From Voacanga thouarsii (taxonomy: Eukaryota > Streptophyta > Magnoliopsida > Gentianales > Apocynaceae): DNA of 64,000 nt. The first letter of the stretch is position 1. Each line of letters starts with the position of its first letter. The DNA lies in assembly GCA_026120185.1 (NCBI GenBank), contig JANUWF010001691.1, positions 372,001 through 436,000 on the forward strand, given 5' to 3'. Shown in pieces: positions 10,992 through 23,289 of this stretch. The notes under the pieces were generated by a model that worked only from the letters and a program-made list of their open reading frames with translations, was not told the DNA's origin and ran no database searches. A program made the translations under genes and the position numbers.

Positions 10992-12997
10992 TTTTCTTTG
11001 ATGTTTTCCATTTTGATCTTTCAATGATAAAAAAAAAAAAGGAGTACCAAAGCTGGAAAAAATGCAGAAATTGAATTCAAGGAAATGGGTTTCATTTTTG
11101 TTTCAATGATGTTTGTTGATGAATGAGGAGTTTAAAATGGCTTATAAAAGTCTTGTATTCGTGTGAAGAAAAAGGGGTAAATAAATGTATAATGGATTTC
11201 ATTACACGAATGAATAATATCTCAAGAAGAAATAGGAAAAATAGGAAATTAGCAATTTCCTTATATTAGTATTATTAATTGTGGACCCTAGTATACAAAA
11301 TTGAGTGTGATGGATTTATCTTCGATTTAGGTTGTTCTTGTTGAGAATCCCGCAAAATATAGGAGAACAAACACACACACACAGACACACACACACACAC
11401 ACACACATATTAGGGCACCAAAATAGGACCTAAAGTAAGTCCCTTTGATTTTTAAAAATAATATATGCTACTGAACATTTTATTTTCATAAAGTAATGCT
11501 TTATGAATTATTTTGGCTTCTTTAAACAAATATGAATTTCTTTGAGGTAGAAGGGGTATCATACCATGTTAGCTTTAAATGAAAAAGATAAATTTTGATA
11601 CATAGTAATATTCATAATTTGTGACTAATTTTCCTAAAGCCTTTTTATAACAAAGTTGGTGAACATTTGTGTTTTTCTGAGGAAAATATGGTTACTCTAA
11701 ACGGGGAATTATCGACGATTTTAGGAAATGACATCTTCTATAAGGATTTTTAGATTACATAAATTATGAATATTTCCTAGGTACTAATGTAAACTTGAAA
11801 GGCTTTTTTCTCATTTTATTATGAGATCAAATTATGTTTATTTTGGAAAAAGCATGGAAATGATTTTGGAATATGTGAAATATAGGTTTTATGGAACCAT
11901 AAATGGAATGCCTTGAATTTAATTCTTTTTTAGGATTAGAATTTAAGAATTCATGATTAAAACTCCTTTTGGAATCAAATATTTGGGAAATGATGAAAAT
12001 GCCCTTGGAAATGTATTGTACCACACAAAATAACTTTTCATCCTTTTTTGCTACAATTCGGAAAACAATCTCTTGGTCTGAGATTAACATTTGGAAAATA
12101 ATATATTGGCCCCAAAAAATGTTTTATTTATTTCCTTTGGGAATGTAGCATTTGATTAGACTTGTGAGCCAATGGAATTGGATGGTCTTGTGAACCAGTG
12201 AAGACATTGAATACTCAGCAAGGGTTTTGATTTTTATACTGGCCTTCGTTAGAGGCTGATGACCCCAAGTATCCTAGCTAGTTCTAGGAATTATCTGAAT
12301 CTAAACGGGGTAACAGGACATTGATATTAACTATCTTGACTAGCAGTTTAGCGTTTAACAATTGCCTATGCCTTGTGTGCATATTATTTTAGCTTGTTCA
12401 CAAACTGCTAGGCGGGGACACCTAGCGTTTTCAACCCCATGTTGCCTTGATGGTGATTAATGTTAGGATTAAAAGATACTGGTCTCTCATTATTGTGTTA
12501 GTTAGCACTTATTGCTCTAATAATGAACAATTAACTGTTGTAGGCAAGTGTCCTAACACAATAAGACTATGATGTCATAGGTGACCCCTTGTGAGTTTTG
12601 TGCACAGGCTGACCTTCTATTGAGAGAAGTGCCTATATTTCTAAAACATAGGAAGCAATCTTGAATTAAACATAATTTTCCAAAAAAATTATTGATTTCA
12701 AATTAGACTCCCTCCTAGTGAGTTGGAGATTTGTTTTTAGTGGAAAAATAAGATATTTCCCTATAACGAATTTTGAAATAAAACTCAAAAACACTTGTGT
12801 CTATTTATTTTCATAAAACATTAGTACATATGGGACTCACTGAGTGATTTTCACTAACACGTGTCGTTTATTCCGTTTTCTTTGGATCCAGAGCTGATAG
12901 ATCACGCAACTAGAAGATGATACCATAAGATAGGTCTGTTGACTTCTTTTTTCATACATGTACATTATATTATTGCTAGAGTACATATGTTAGTGCA
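10992..12997 (+). repeat. Gypsy LTR piece H (plus orientation, truncated)
   Basis: No coding motif. From about 12145 to 12900 it matches the reverse complement of the G0 LTR at about 14110-13300, for example tggtcttgtgaaccagtg at 12183-12200. It also has the -ggactcactgag- hairpin motif seen near the 3' end of the other gypsy LTRs, here at 12835-12855. The expected last 150 or so bases of the LTR are missing: sequence passes straight into the inverted LTR G0 at 12998. Its left end is unclear because copia E abuts it; E may have inserted into H. Confidence 0.6.
11371..11407. repeat. (CA)n microsatellite
   Basis: Nearly pure CA dinucleotide run with a single acag interruption, inside LTR piece H. 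Confidence 0.95.
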
Positions 12998-14951
12998 TGT
13001 TGGATATAACTCCTGTAATGAAAATCATGGCGGAAGCGTGTAGCACTGTTGGGGGGTTACCCCGTCCAGTTTCCCAGACTAGGGGTCTTTATAACAAACA
13101 AAGCAATGAAATATTAAATACTACACGACTATACAAAACACCTGAGGTATTAAACATTTCAAAATAGAGTACAAATGTCCAATCACTATATCTATATAAT
13201 TTACATATACATAATAAAGGAGTTTACCGACTCCACCAAAGGTACAGTCTTCACGTCTATTGAGTCCCAGCTTCTAATCCTAGGAAAAATAAAGCGAAAC
13301 AGGTGTGAGTGAAAATCACTCATGAGTCCCTTGTGTGCCAGTGACTTCTAAAAAAAAGTAGTAAAAGAGGTTTCTCGAACATTTGCTTGATAAAACAAAT
13401 AGCTAGAATTAGTCATGTTTCTCCACTGAAAACAACTCCAAAAATTGATAAAAAGATTTTCTCAAGAGTTATTTCAGAATTTTGGGAACAAATGAAAAAT
13501 CAATGTTTAATAAGCCATTTTCCTACAGTTTGGGCTAATTGGAAAACCAAGATTTCAGATGACAACCTTGCCAAACATTCAGAAATATATGCACTTCTCT
13601 CAATAGATGGTTGGTCTATGTGCAAGGGTCAAACGGCTTCAATCTTATTGTGTTAGGACGCAAGCCTACAACACTCAATTGTGCATTGTTGGAGTGACAT
13701 CACAGTCTTTTGTACTAGGACACAAGCCTAAAGTAATCAACTGTGCATTGTCATAGAAATTTAGAATCTTTTACTTCCTACGGTAAGTCTAGGGGTCTTA
13801 CTCCTGACGTTAATCATCTTCGAGGCGGCAAGGAGTTGAACACACCAGGTCTCCCCACCCAGCATTAGTGAACAACTCAAAATAATGTGCACAAAAAGCA
13901 TAGGCAATTTCCATGCACTAAACAGTCAGCCATGACAGCTAATCACCGAGTCCTGTCGCCCAGTTTAGAGTAAGACAATCCATAGAATCAGGCCAAATTA
14001 CTAGAGTCGTCTATCTCTAACTCAAGCTAGTGCAATGATCAAAGCCCCTGCTAAGTACTCAACGTCTTCACTGGTTCACAAGACCAGTCCATTTCCATTA
14101 GCTCACAGGGCCAAATAGTAGGTCATTCCGAGATAAATGAAACATTTCCCGAGGCAAAAATTTCGCTTTGCAAAAGTTATTTCCACCTCAAGGAATTATT
14201 CTACAAAATAATAGCGCAGAAGGATAACAAGTCCTTCCCCCATCACAAAATCATTCCTCAAGGGTATTGACATAAATTATGCAAATTTAGTATGATCGAG
14301 TTCAAAAGGAATTACTTTTATCAATTTAGAATTCTAAATCCCAAAATGGAAATAAAATCAAAGATTTCATAATTTTGTTGTGTCTGAGTCCTTTAGAATA
14401 AATCATGGTTCAAGAAAGTAAGAATTCACAATTTTGTACATTTTTACCATAAAACATGGAATAACACATAGTTACGCAAGTAAAAAATTCATATACAACA
14501 CATGTTCCACAAATTTAGTTATTTTCCATATTTTCATGACCATAGAATATTTGTCATACAAAGAATTCAAAATCCTTTGTAAAATATTCTAATTTTTTAA
14601 ATTAAGTCAATCTATTTCTCAGGAAAAACCCAAACTTTGGTCAGAAAAACCAAAAGGTTTAGCAACCACTTTTTCATGCTTTAGGAAAAATACTCTCAAC
14701 TGCATGGTATTCAAAACCATAAGATTCTATTTTCCCAGTCAAATCATAGAATGAAATAAATTTGCACTTGTTCTGAAAACCACAAGTTTGGTCTGGAAAA
14801 CCAAAGTTGGTTTAGAAAAACATTAAGGTTTATCGGCCTTTCTTATAAAATTAACCAGTAAGGTTAAATGTCCTTGAATACAAAAATCCATAATTTTCTA
14901 GTATTCTAATATAGAATAATGTTAGGTCCATCTCCAAAAAATCATCCTTTT
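12998..14951 (-). repeat. Gypsy element G0 3' LTR, left part
   Basis: Minus-orientation LTR that begins tgttggatataac on the plus strand. It carries the conserved hairpin (TGAGTG at 13306-13311 with CACTCA at 13317-13322). The LTR continues on the far side of solo LTR G3 at 20291-22099 and would total about 3.76 kb. It is the inverted partner of LTR piece H. The assignment as one LTR rests on the inverted match to H on this side and on the integrase plus purine tract at the other end. Confidence 0.65.
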
Positions 14952-17336
14952 TGTAACACCCCACTACCTAGGCTCAATAGGGCCAGGGATGTCGCCTCGT
15001 CCATAGGATAAGGGGTCTTTATAACTAGGTCACATAAAATAAAATAAAATAAATACTTTAAAATTTTACTTATTACAACCCAAAAATACATAAACAAATC
15101 CATAATACATTGTCTATTACAATCTCTCAAAACATCACATAAAGCAAATAACAAAGAGTCTTCAAATCATAGGCAACAAATCTAGCTGTTGACCTTCACA
15201 GTAGGATCGACCTGAAAATATGGTATAAAAGGTGGTGAGACAAAAATCTCAATAAGTCCGTGTGTGCTTTGAGTGTTTCAAGTAAAATAGTTCATGTATG
15301 CAAGTTGTAAAAGTTTCATAAGAGAAAGTGCTGGCAAGCATTAAATAAATGTTAAAAATAAAAAGTGGTGTTTTGCTTTCCAAACCATACATGTACACAA
15401 TAAATACAATAACCCAAAGAGGTAGCTATTGGTTACCATAAGTTGGGCCCCATGACCATATAATGGTCAGACTACCACACGTTGAGCATGCTGACATAAG
15501 GTAGATGTACGGCCTACTGGGTGAGATACTCCTCCATCTCTATACCCCAACTTACCGCTTGTCGACTCTGGAAAAACATAGTCCCCTTGACTGAAACTTG
15601 CTAGCTCAGACCGGTAAGACCTACCGGACTGGCATCCTATCCGGGAAGGACTCACCCCTCAGAGGTGGCCACCTACTGAAAGACTTACCTTAACCCTTCA
15701 AAGACTAGTCCTAGTAGTCTACCCTTATTGAATACTTAACGTTGATTGTCCCACTTGGGAGAAAATTGATCATACACTAATTTACTTGGAAATAGTAATT
15801 AAGAGTTTCTAAAATTCTTGTCAAAGTTGGGTTTTAGAAATTATTTAGTGTTTTGAGTAAAACTACTTGTTTAAATTTTCAAATGATTTGCTTGACTGAA
15901 ATAAAAAGGAAAACAATCCTTCATTGCCTTTACAACGAATGATCATACACATTGCATTTAGCTTACCACAATAATTTTTGTTCTTCAAATGCCTCCATGC
16001 AAGAGTTTACCTGATCCTTTGCTTGGTTGAACTAAAAAATCCTCCAATGTCGACCTAACCCCACCTGGGGTAAACACACGGCATAAGGTTGTACTCGAGC
16101 TATACCTGCCTTACATAAATAATTCTTAGTTCAACTAATTACAACCATGACTAACCATGACCTTAATGTCCTCAACTTTTAGGCTAGATGATAAAGGATT
16201 TTATAAAATAAATATAGCTTGATAAGTTAAAATAACTAGGAGTTCTAAAATAATTACTAATAAGTTATCGGTTCAAATAATAAATCTTGAGTATTATTAT
16301 TAATAAATAAACCAGTGTTTAAATATTGAATAATACTAAGTCCTAAATAATATTAGTAAATGGTAAATTTCAAATAGTATTATTATAAATAAATAATAGA
16401 TTGCAATTAATTTTTAATTAATAATTAATAGACAATAAATAATTAGTAATAAATAAAATTAATAATAAATGAATTATATTAAATTTTTTATTAATAAATA
16501 ACAAATAAATTTAAATATAAATATTATTTATGAATATAGGTAAAAGTCTTAACCATGGTTTACAAGGTCATTAATATTTTATTTATTATTATTATCTATA
16601 TAAAAGATTTTATTTACTATTATGCATATATATATATATACATATATTATTTTTAATAAAATATTTTTTTTAATTTGACTAATAAAATATCAATATTTCA
16701 TTTAATATTCCATTTCCAAATCTTCCTAGGGATTTCGAAACCTTTAAAAAAAATATAGTACTAATTTTAATTAAGATAATAAAATTTTTTAATAGAAATA
16801 ACCTAGGATTAACAAGAAAATAATCATGATTTTCCTATTGTTAAACAAGATTCATGAATCATCAAACAATAAACTAATCCATTCATGATCATAAGCTTAA
16901 ATCAACACATACTATCACATGACCAAATCCCTACTAGGCATATTCATCATTCACGGCTTCAATGGAAATAAGAACATAAAAATCCTATTCAACATAGGTG
17001 TCATAACATGTAACATGCTTTAAACATCCGTAACTCTCCTAAGATATGATTAACATACATTGATTCCCAAGAAAATTCACATAGCTTATTCATATACAAC
17101 CATTCTCATGTCCTAAACCCAACCCCTTCCTTCACATGCATACACTCAATCCCCCATTCATAACCATTCCTCATTTCAACATCTAAGAGACATGAATTCA
17201 AAATTAAAAAGGAGTTATAGGAAAAATACTTGATTGATGATTATTTCGATGAAGACTTTAGAAGGTCCACGGGATTGAGAGTTTTGAGTTGTCCAAGGAA
17301 AAAAAACACCCATGGTTGTTTATCAGCCATTTCAGC

Positions 17337-17391
<55 letters not shown>
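17337..17391. repeat. (GA)n microsatellite in LTR G3
   Basis: Pure GA run with one ggag interruption. An equivalent run sits at the same place in LTR G2 (45592-45640), so it is an old property of this LTR family. Confidence 0.95.
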
Positions 17392-17394
<3 letters not shown>

Positions 17395-18307
17395 ATTAGT
17401 ATGGTACATGAGGTTGAATGGAAAAGGATGAACAAAGAAGTTGTTCTTGATTTACCTTGATGATGTTCTTGAGACCTTCAAGAAAAAATTAGTTTTTGAT
17501 CCGACTGAAATTTCTTGTTTGCGAGATTTATTGTTATAAATACCAAAAATGAACACTAGGGATTATGTAGGAGCAATCTGGAGTATTTAAGAGTGATTAT
17601 AGGTGTTTAGGGTAGGTTTTGGCTTGAAGGAATGTAGTGTGTGTTCTTGGTGAAAATTGAGAGAGTTTGAGAAAGGTGCTGCACGAAATCTGGAATGGTG
17701 TTGGCTAAATGGTTTAGGGTAATTAGGAGTTTCAGTTTTTAGCTAGAGGGGAAGACAATAACCTAATTTGTTTGAAATTCAAATGGAGGGAATTGTGGAG
17801 TGGTTTGAGGTATAAGATAACCTAATGATGTTTGATTGATCGATGTTTCTTTGTTCTTCAATTGTGCTTAGCTATTTTGCTGAAATGAATGAAGGATGTT
17901 CAGGCTCTAAGGCTGGCCAAAATTCAATGCTTAATGATAGAGGAATTTCTGGTTTCGTTGCTTGATACAAGAGTGGTTTAAGGAAGCAAAATTCTGGAAT
18001 TTTTTTGAAGTTCAAATGTGTTTTGGATAGAGTGATCTTAGGAGATATTTTTGGTGTGATTATGGAGTCCAAGTATTCAAGGTAAGTGGAGAGGTTAATG
18101 GTGTTCAGTCCATTGTTGAACAAGGTCCATTTTTCAGAGGTTTGAAGGTGTTTTTCGGTCTAGGCCTAAGGAGACAAAGTTGGGAATTTTCTGGTTTCAA
18201 GGTGTTCAATGCTTCGAATGGTTTGCTGAATTTTCTGTGCAGAATTTCTGCACTTCTTTAGCCCGATTTGCAGATGCTTTTGAGGGTAGTTTGAGGGTCT
18301 TTTAAGG

Positions 18308-18538
18308 TTGGTTTCCAGCCTTCTTGATGAGACTCCACTTCATCATGGAGGACAAGGATCGATGATTAGAGCGAGGACCAAGAAGCTTCAAGTTGATTTT
18401 CAATTGATCATCAAACAATGCTTAAGAATGAAGGAGGATTGGAGGGTTGAGGAAGCGAGCCAAGAGTTCATGTTGATGGCCATCCGCGAAGGACCACAGC
18501 AAGAATTTAAGCCGACAGCAAAAAGGGTTGAAATTTGA
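18308..18538 (+). pseudogene. Gypsy pol C-terminal tail fragment inside G3
   Basis: The 76-residue frame contains HGGQGSMIRARTKKLQVDF. This resembles the G-P-[M/I]-T-R-[A/S]-R-A-K-[K/R] tail found at the C-terminus of some plant gypsy polyproteins. It lies at the left edge of about 1 kb present in G3 but absent from the matching place in G2, so it came in with an inserted piece of another gypsy element in plus orientation. No other pol domain is attached. Confidence 0.5.
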
Positions 18539-19340
18539 CAAGGGCGGCGTCTAGAGGACAGCCGGCGTAGGCTGCATGCAGCCAAACCGGCACCGGCTGC
18601 ATTCCGTCCAAAATCAACACTCCAGCAAACAAGAACTGGCCGAAGACAGAACTAAACTGGCACCGGTTGTGAGGTTCCAAACCGGCGCCGGCTTGGCCCT
18701 GGGCAGTCGTCAACTGTTCCGCTTTTTAATGTTTTTCTCCGGTTTTCTTCACTTTTAATTGCTTATAAAGACTTATTTTGACCAAAAATGGTAACTAAAC
18801 CTAAGGGATTACTTAGCTAGGGTTAGGGTAGTATAAATAGCATTTTTATTGCTTTGACAAGACAATTCACTCAAGCTTTAATTCAAATAGAGAGAGAACC
18901 TTGAGAAGCCCTAGCCTCCTTATTCATCTTGTTCAAGACCAAGCTTAAGGGTTAGTCCTCATTTTGTAAGAGTCTATAAATCTTTTGGATAATCCAATGT
19001 TGTTTTCTTTGAATGGGTCTTAGTTGCTTTGTTCTTCTAAGGTTTGTTTGAAATTCAATATTTGGGTGCCTATTTTCTCTATTCTACATGTTCTTGCTTG
19101 CCTTTGTTGCTTCAAGGATGTTAGGGTGAGAATCTAGCAGAACTTTCTATTCATCTTGAGGGTATTTGAGGCTTTGGTCTTCAAGGGTTTGATGGGTGTG
19201 TAGATAGTTAGGTTACTTTCTCATTTTGTCACAAGAAAAGTCCCTGTTTTGGTTTCCTTTGATTGAGCTGAACACATAACCACCAAAACACCACAACACC
19301 AAGAAAAAGCCACACAAAAAAAGTCATATCACTTCTTTCT
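18539..19340 (+). repeat. Probable LTR-like insert piece within G3
   Basis: Follows the pol tail directly and is absent from LTR G2. It has a GC-rich stretch (about 18540-18710) with three imperfect repeats of the type ccggcaccggctg, then an AT-rich part with a TATA-box-like agtataaatag at 18830-18840. This order (pol tail, GC-rich block, TATA box, transcribed-looking DNA) suggests a 3' LTR. I could not place its ends or a TSD. Confidence 0.4.
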
Positions 19341-19982
19341 GGAGAAAATGCAGTGGAGTTTTGCTGGATTCATGACAAGAAAATCAGCTTCATTTTCAGC
19401 TTGATGTGCAGCAAAACTGCACAGGAATTTTTTTCTGGTTTTGTGCAGTTTTATGCAGTCCGAATTTGCACAGAAATTTTAGTCTTCAAGACATATGAAT
19501 TGCTCATTTTTCTGGCAGCAAATGAACAGGAAAACTGGCTAAGTTTTTCAAAAGCTGGACTACTCAAAATTCTGGAAATTTTCCAAATTTTCTTCATTAA
19601 AATCATGAACACTATAAAGATAAGTTTGAAGGTTCTACCATGGTGATTTATTTCTCTTGGATTCTTCTCCCTAATTTCGGCCAATCCTCTAACCTTCCAA
19701 GATTAATTTTTGAAATTCAAGGCTAAGGAATTATCTCAGAATTTTTTGGAATTAAAGCAAGAGATTTAATGAATTTTGAATGATTTAAATTGTGAAGATG
19801 TTAGGACAAAGCTAGAGGTAATAAAAAGGACAAGAATTCCTCTAAAATTCTTTTTAGGACATCATGATATGATTAAGACATTTTTTCATGTCTCCCCTAA
19901 GACAACATTCCTATCTTTAAGGAATGTAAGAAAACAAAAATTGAAGCATAACTAAGACAATCATGAATAAAACTTAAGTGCT

Positions 19983-20040
19983 GGGATTTGAACTCATGAC
20001 CTTAGAGATTAATTCACAAAGCTCTAACCACTATACCACA
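19983..20040 (-). other. tRNA-like box A / box B block in LTR G3
   Basis: On the minus strand: box-A-like GTATAGTGGTTAGAGC (20036-20021), a spacer of 25 bases, then box-B-like GAGTTCAAATCC (19995-19984). It sits about 255-307 bases from the element-sense 5' end of the LTR, the same place as in G2, G1 and S. It is not a full tRNA: no complete acceptor stem can be drawn. Confidence 0.65.
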
Positions 20041-20290
20041 ACAACTCTTATTCTTATTTTCTCACCCAAATATTCTTCTTATCTAAACCTCAAGCCATCT
20101 TCCTATTTTGACCTCAAGTAAAATTACCAATTTACCCTTCCTACTCAATAAGCATAACTAAGCCTTTTAACTTATAAACCATAATTCTAAAGCACATAAA
20201 ACCATTCAAAAATATATATTTTTATGCCGAATAATATGATATGCACCCCGACCCCCTTACTCTAAGGTTGGCTTTTCGTGGCGTTTCACC

Positions 20291-22099
20291 ATTTTTCTTA
20301 GAGAAACCAAAAGGATTCACAAACCCTTACTTTAACGATTAAAGAAATTCACTAGCATTTTCGGGAAAACATTTTATGGGGACTGAACTTCAATCACTTA
20401 TCGCTTAGCAATATAAATATTCATTAAGTCGACTCCATTTCCCTACAATGAGCGACCTACACAACAATTGATCCACAACGCATTTAGTACGCTATGTTTT
20501 CAACTAAAATGCACATATGGCTAAGTATATATTTTTCGAAGGAAACCACATCATTTCTCATTTTATTTCATACTTGAGATGAAATATAATCCTTGCACTC
20601 TTATAATCCATTTCAATATTTTATATTTCCCACATTAATATGAGGTCTTAACAAGTCCATATAACCTCTCATTCAATCCATATCACAATTAGAATCAACC
20701 ATTAGTTTATTTTCTCTTAATAAAATTCTGCAATTTTCCAGCTTAGGTACATGAATTTGTTTTGGCTATAACTTTCAATTTGTATGTCCGATTTACTTCA
20801 AATTCATACAAAAATGCTCCTAGAATCCTTAATAATCCTGTAATCTTGCTTCACCTAGTTCCAGAAATGTTATAGATTTAGTGGGGTTAAAACAGTGCAC
20901 CATTTTCTGGTAATAAACCGTTTTCCAGCAAAACATCTTATAGCTTTATTTCTTTGTTCATCATAGCACATGAATACTAATTAATTCAATCCAATCTCCT
21001 TTTTAAAACCCTTAAAGACACTCATTTTCAGTCATCTATAAACCAGAAAATCAAATTAGCACAACAAGAAAACCGGATGCTTGCACGATCATAAAAAAAC
21101 CTTTAATTTATTTTAAAAAATGCTCCAAGTATTACTTCATTTCTTCTTCCTTTCTTTCATTTATATAATTAGCCATGCTCATCCTAATTGAACACCTTCA
21201 AATCACTTTTAAACTTAAAATAATCACAGCAAAAGAACAACCATATTCATCGCCACATAGCTTTACTCAAAACAGCTACAACATGGAAATTTCAGCAAAT
21301 AAATTCCATAATTCATGCATAACGTCTTGTAATATTCATATCAAAATGATCACCATACTTCAAATAACAACTTTAATTCAAGCTGGGTAAGAATTTACCT
21401 TCTATTTGCTGATTTCAAAAGCTAAACAGCCCGAGGTCTTCTTTCTTTTCTTTCTCTGTCACTCTCTCCCCTTGCATGTTTCAATTTTCTCTCTTTTTTC
21501 CTATCTATTTTTTTTATTTTATCATCCTTATTTACTCTTGTTTGTTGCGAAATTCCTGGCTACTAAATCCTTCTCCAACTGGTCTTCGTGGCCTATATTT
21601 AGAAAAATATGGTCTTGAGGTCAACCATGCATTAAATGGCAACATATGCTTGGAGACTTCCTATTGGTCCATTAAAAATATGGTCTTTAGCAAGTCATGC
21701 ATGATTTCCAGGTAACCAATCAAAATCCACCATTTGTTTCCTTCTCGAAATCACCTAGTGACACTTGTGCGCCTTTAATTTCTTTTTTTCTTTAGAAACA
21801 ATTTTATATCCTCAGAAATACACTTAATTCAACACATTATGAATCCCAATTAGGAAAATCTTTTATTTTACCATGTTGATCCATGAGTTGAATGGAACGT
21901 AACGGTGCCTCTCAGAATTTCTAATTTTTTGCTCTGTTTTCCATAATTCGCGTTCAAAATTCCATTTGTATCCATAAAAAATTTTATGACACCAAAACTT
22001 TCATCTCATTAAACAGATTATTTCTTGTTCTAGCAGTACATACAAATTCTCTTTTTGTACAAGGTAGGTATACTCTAAAGTATAAAATATTGGGATATC
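20291..22099 (-). repeat. Gypsy element G0 3' LTR, right part
   Basis: AT-rich, non-coding. It joins the coding end of G0 at 22100: on the minus strand the sequence reads gagggcagatt, a purine-rich tract, followed by TGATATCCC, a plausible LTR start. The open frames here are low-complexity. Apart from its place in G0 I see no other structure. Confidence 0.6.
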
Positions 22100-23231
22100 A
22101 AAATCTGCCCTCCTTCAGAGAAATTTGTCCTCGAAATTGAGGTTATTCCTCAAGACATGTTAGGCATTTCTTACGCTTCTCTGCCACTTTCTCCTTTGTA
22201 GCATATTGCACTGAGTGATGATTCCAAAGTACTTTCACACAATGGAATTCTTTTATGCCTGAATTCTTTCTCAGCAAATTTAGGGATTTTAATTGGCTTC
22301 TCCTTATAACTCAAATGTGGAGTCATCTCAATTGGCTCTTCATTCAGTACATGATCCGCTACATATCTTCGAAGCTGGGATATATGAAATACATCGTGAA
22401 TGCCACGTAACTCTGCAGGCAAATTCAATCGATATGCCACCTTTTCAATTCTTTCCATAATAGGAAATCGTCTAATATACCGTGGTGCTGGCTTCTTTTA
22501 TACTATACTTCCCAAATAACACTTTGGTGTTAACTTTAGAAATACTTAATCCCCTTCCATAAATTCCAAGTATTGCCTATGTTGGTCAACATAACTCTTT
22601 TGCCAACTCTGAGGAGGTTCTAATCTAGCTTTGATCAACTCTACTACCCTCCTCATTTCTTCAAGATCCAAAGCATCTGGGGCATTTTTTTATTTTTTTA
22701 TTTTTTTGCCCAAGACTTTTCTAGTATAGGGGCAATTGACATTTTCTTTCATACAATGCTTCAAATGGAGCCATCCCAATTGTTGATTGGTAGCTATTAT
22801 TATTTGCAAACTCTGCATATACCAGATTATCAATCCATTTTGCTCCAAAGTCCAATGAACATGTCCACAACTTAGCTTCTAAAATACAAATCACTTGTTC
22901 TGATTGTCCATCTATTTGTCGATGTGCAGCTGTACTAAACTTCAATTATGTCCCATACAACTCCTGCAATTTGGTACAAAATTGTGAAGTAAATCTCAGT
23001 CGCGATAAGACACAATACTGGAAGGCACTCCATGTAGTATTGACCACTTCCACTACATAAATATTACGTAGCTTTTCCAAAGAGTCTTGTTGACTTATAG
23101 GAATAAAATGATTGAACTTAGTCAACCGATCTACTACAACCCATTTATTAACCCTTTACCCTACAATCATCGGTAACCCGGTTACAAAATCCATAGTGAT
23201 CATATCCTATTTCCACGAGAGTACCGATAAT
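22100..23231 (-). pseudogene. Gypsy element G0: integrase core and C-terminal region (decayed)
   Basis: Read on the minus strand from 23231: MDFVTGLP (catalytic-core start), then WVVVDRLTKFNHFIPI, RFTSQFCTKLQELYG, FSTAAHRQIDGQSEQV (the Q-T-D-G-Q-S-E-R region, with the catalytic Glu), IDNLVYAEFANNNSYQSTI, APFEALYERKC, and finally RIEKVAYRLNLPAELRGIHD with VFHISQLRRYV, the GPF/Y-type C-terminal module. Stops occur near 23200 and elsewhere, and the DSR-type loop around the second Asp is altered (VLSRLRF). The pol end passes directly into a purine-rich tract and the G0 LTR at 22099. Only the 3' third of pol remains. Confidence 0.85.
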
Positions 23232-23289
23232 GGTTCATTTTAAGAATACAAAGTGAAAACAAATAAGAAGTTAGATTAAAATTTTTAGG

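Larger units (their letters stand above)
14952..20290 (-). mobile_element. Gypsy solo LTR G3 (minus), inserted in the G0 LTR
   Basis: Starts tgtaacaccccactacc and ends ...ggcgtttcacc on the plus strand, the inverted form of a TGTGAAACC...GGGGTGTTACA LTR. It matches G2 (43299-46967 plus 62964-63533) in order: the ggataaggggtctttataac block at the start, the AT-rich tract (about 16150-16700), the (GA)n run, the gtgcagtctg-like segment and the tRNA-like block at 19983-20040. It is about 1 kb longer than G2 because of an insert at about 18310-19340. Flanking bases are ctttt on the left and atttt on the right, a near-match TSD. No internal domain is present. Confidence 0.75.

Noticed and set aside
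11827..12090. 87-residue minus-strand frame
   Set aside because: Within LTR piece H; no motif, and no matching open frame in the inverted copy G0.
17241..17460. Open frames on both strands across the (GA)n run
   Set aside because: They are translations of a dinucleotide repeat (Arg-Glu and Ser-Leu runs) in an LTR; no domain.
19353..19646. 97-residue plus-strand frame in LTR G3
   Set aside because: Lies in LTR sequence shared with G2, where the frame is not kept.
19979..20040. A genuine tRNA gene
   Set aside because: Box A/B-like strings are present, but no full cloverleaf or acceptor stem can be drawn, and the block recurs at a fixed place in LTRs.
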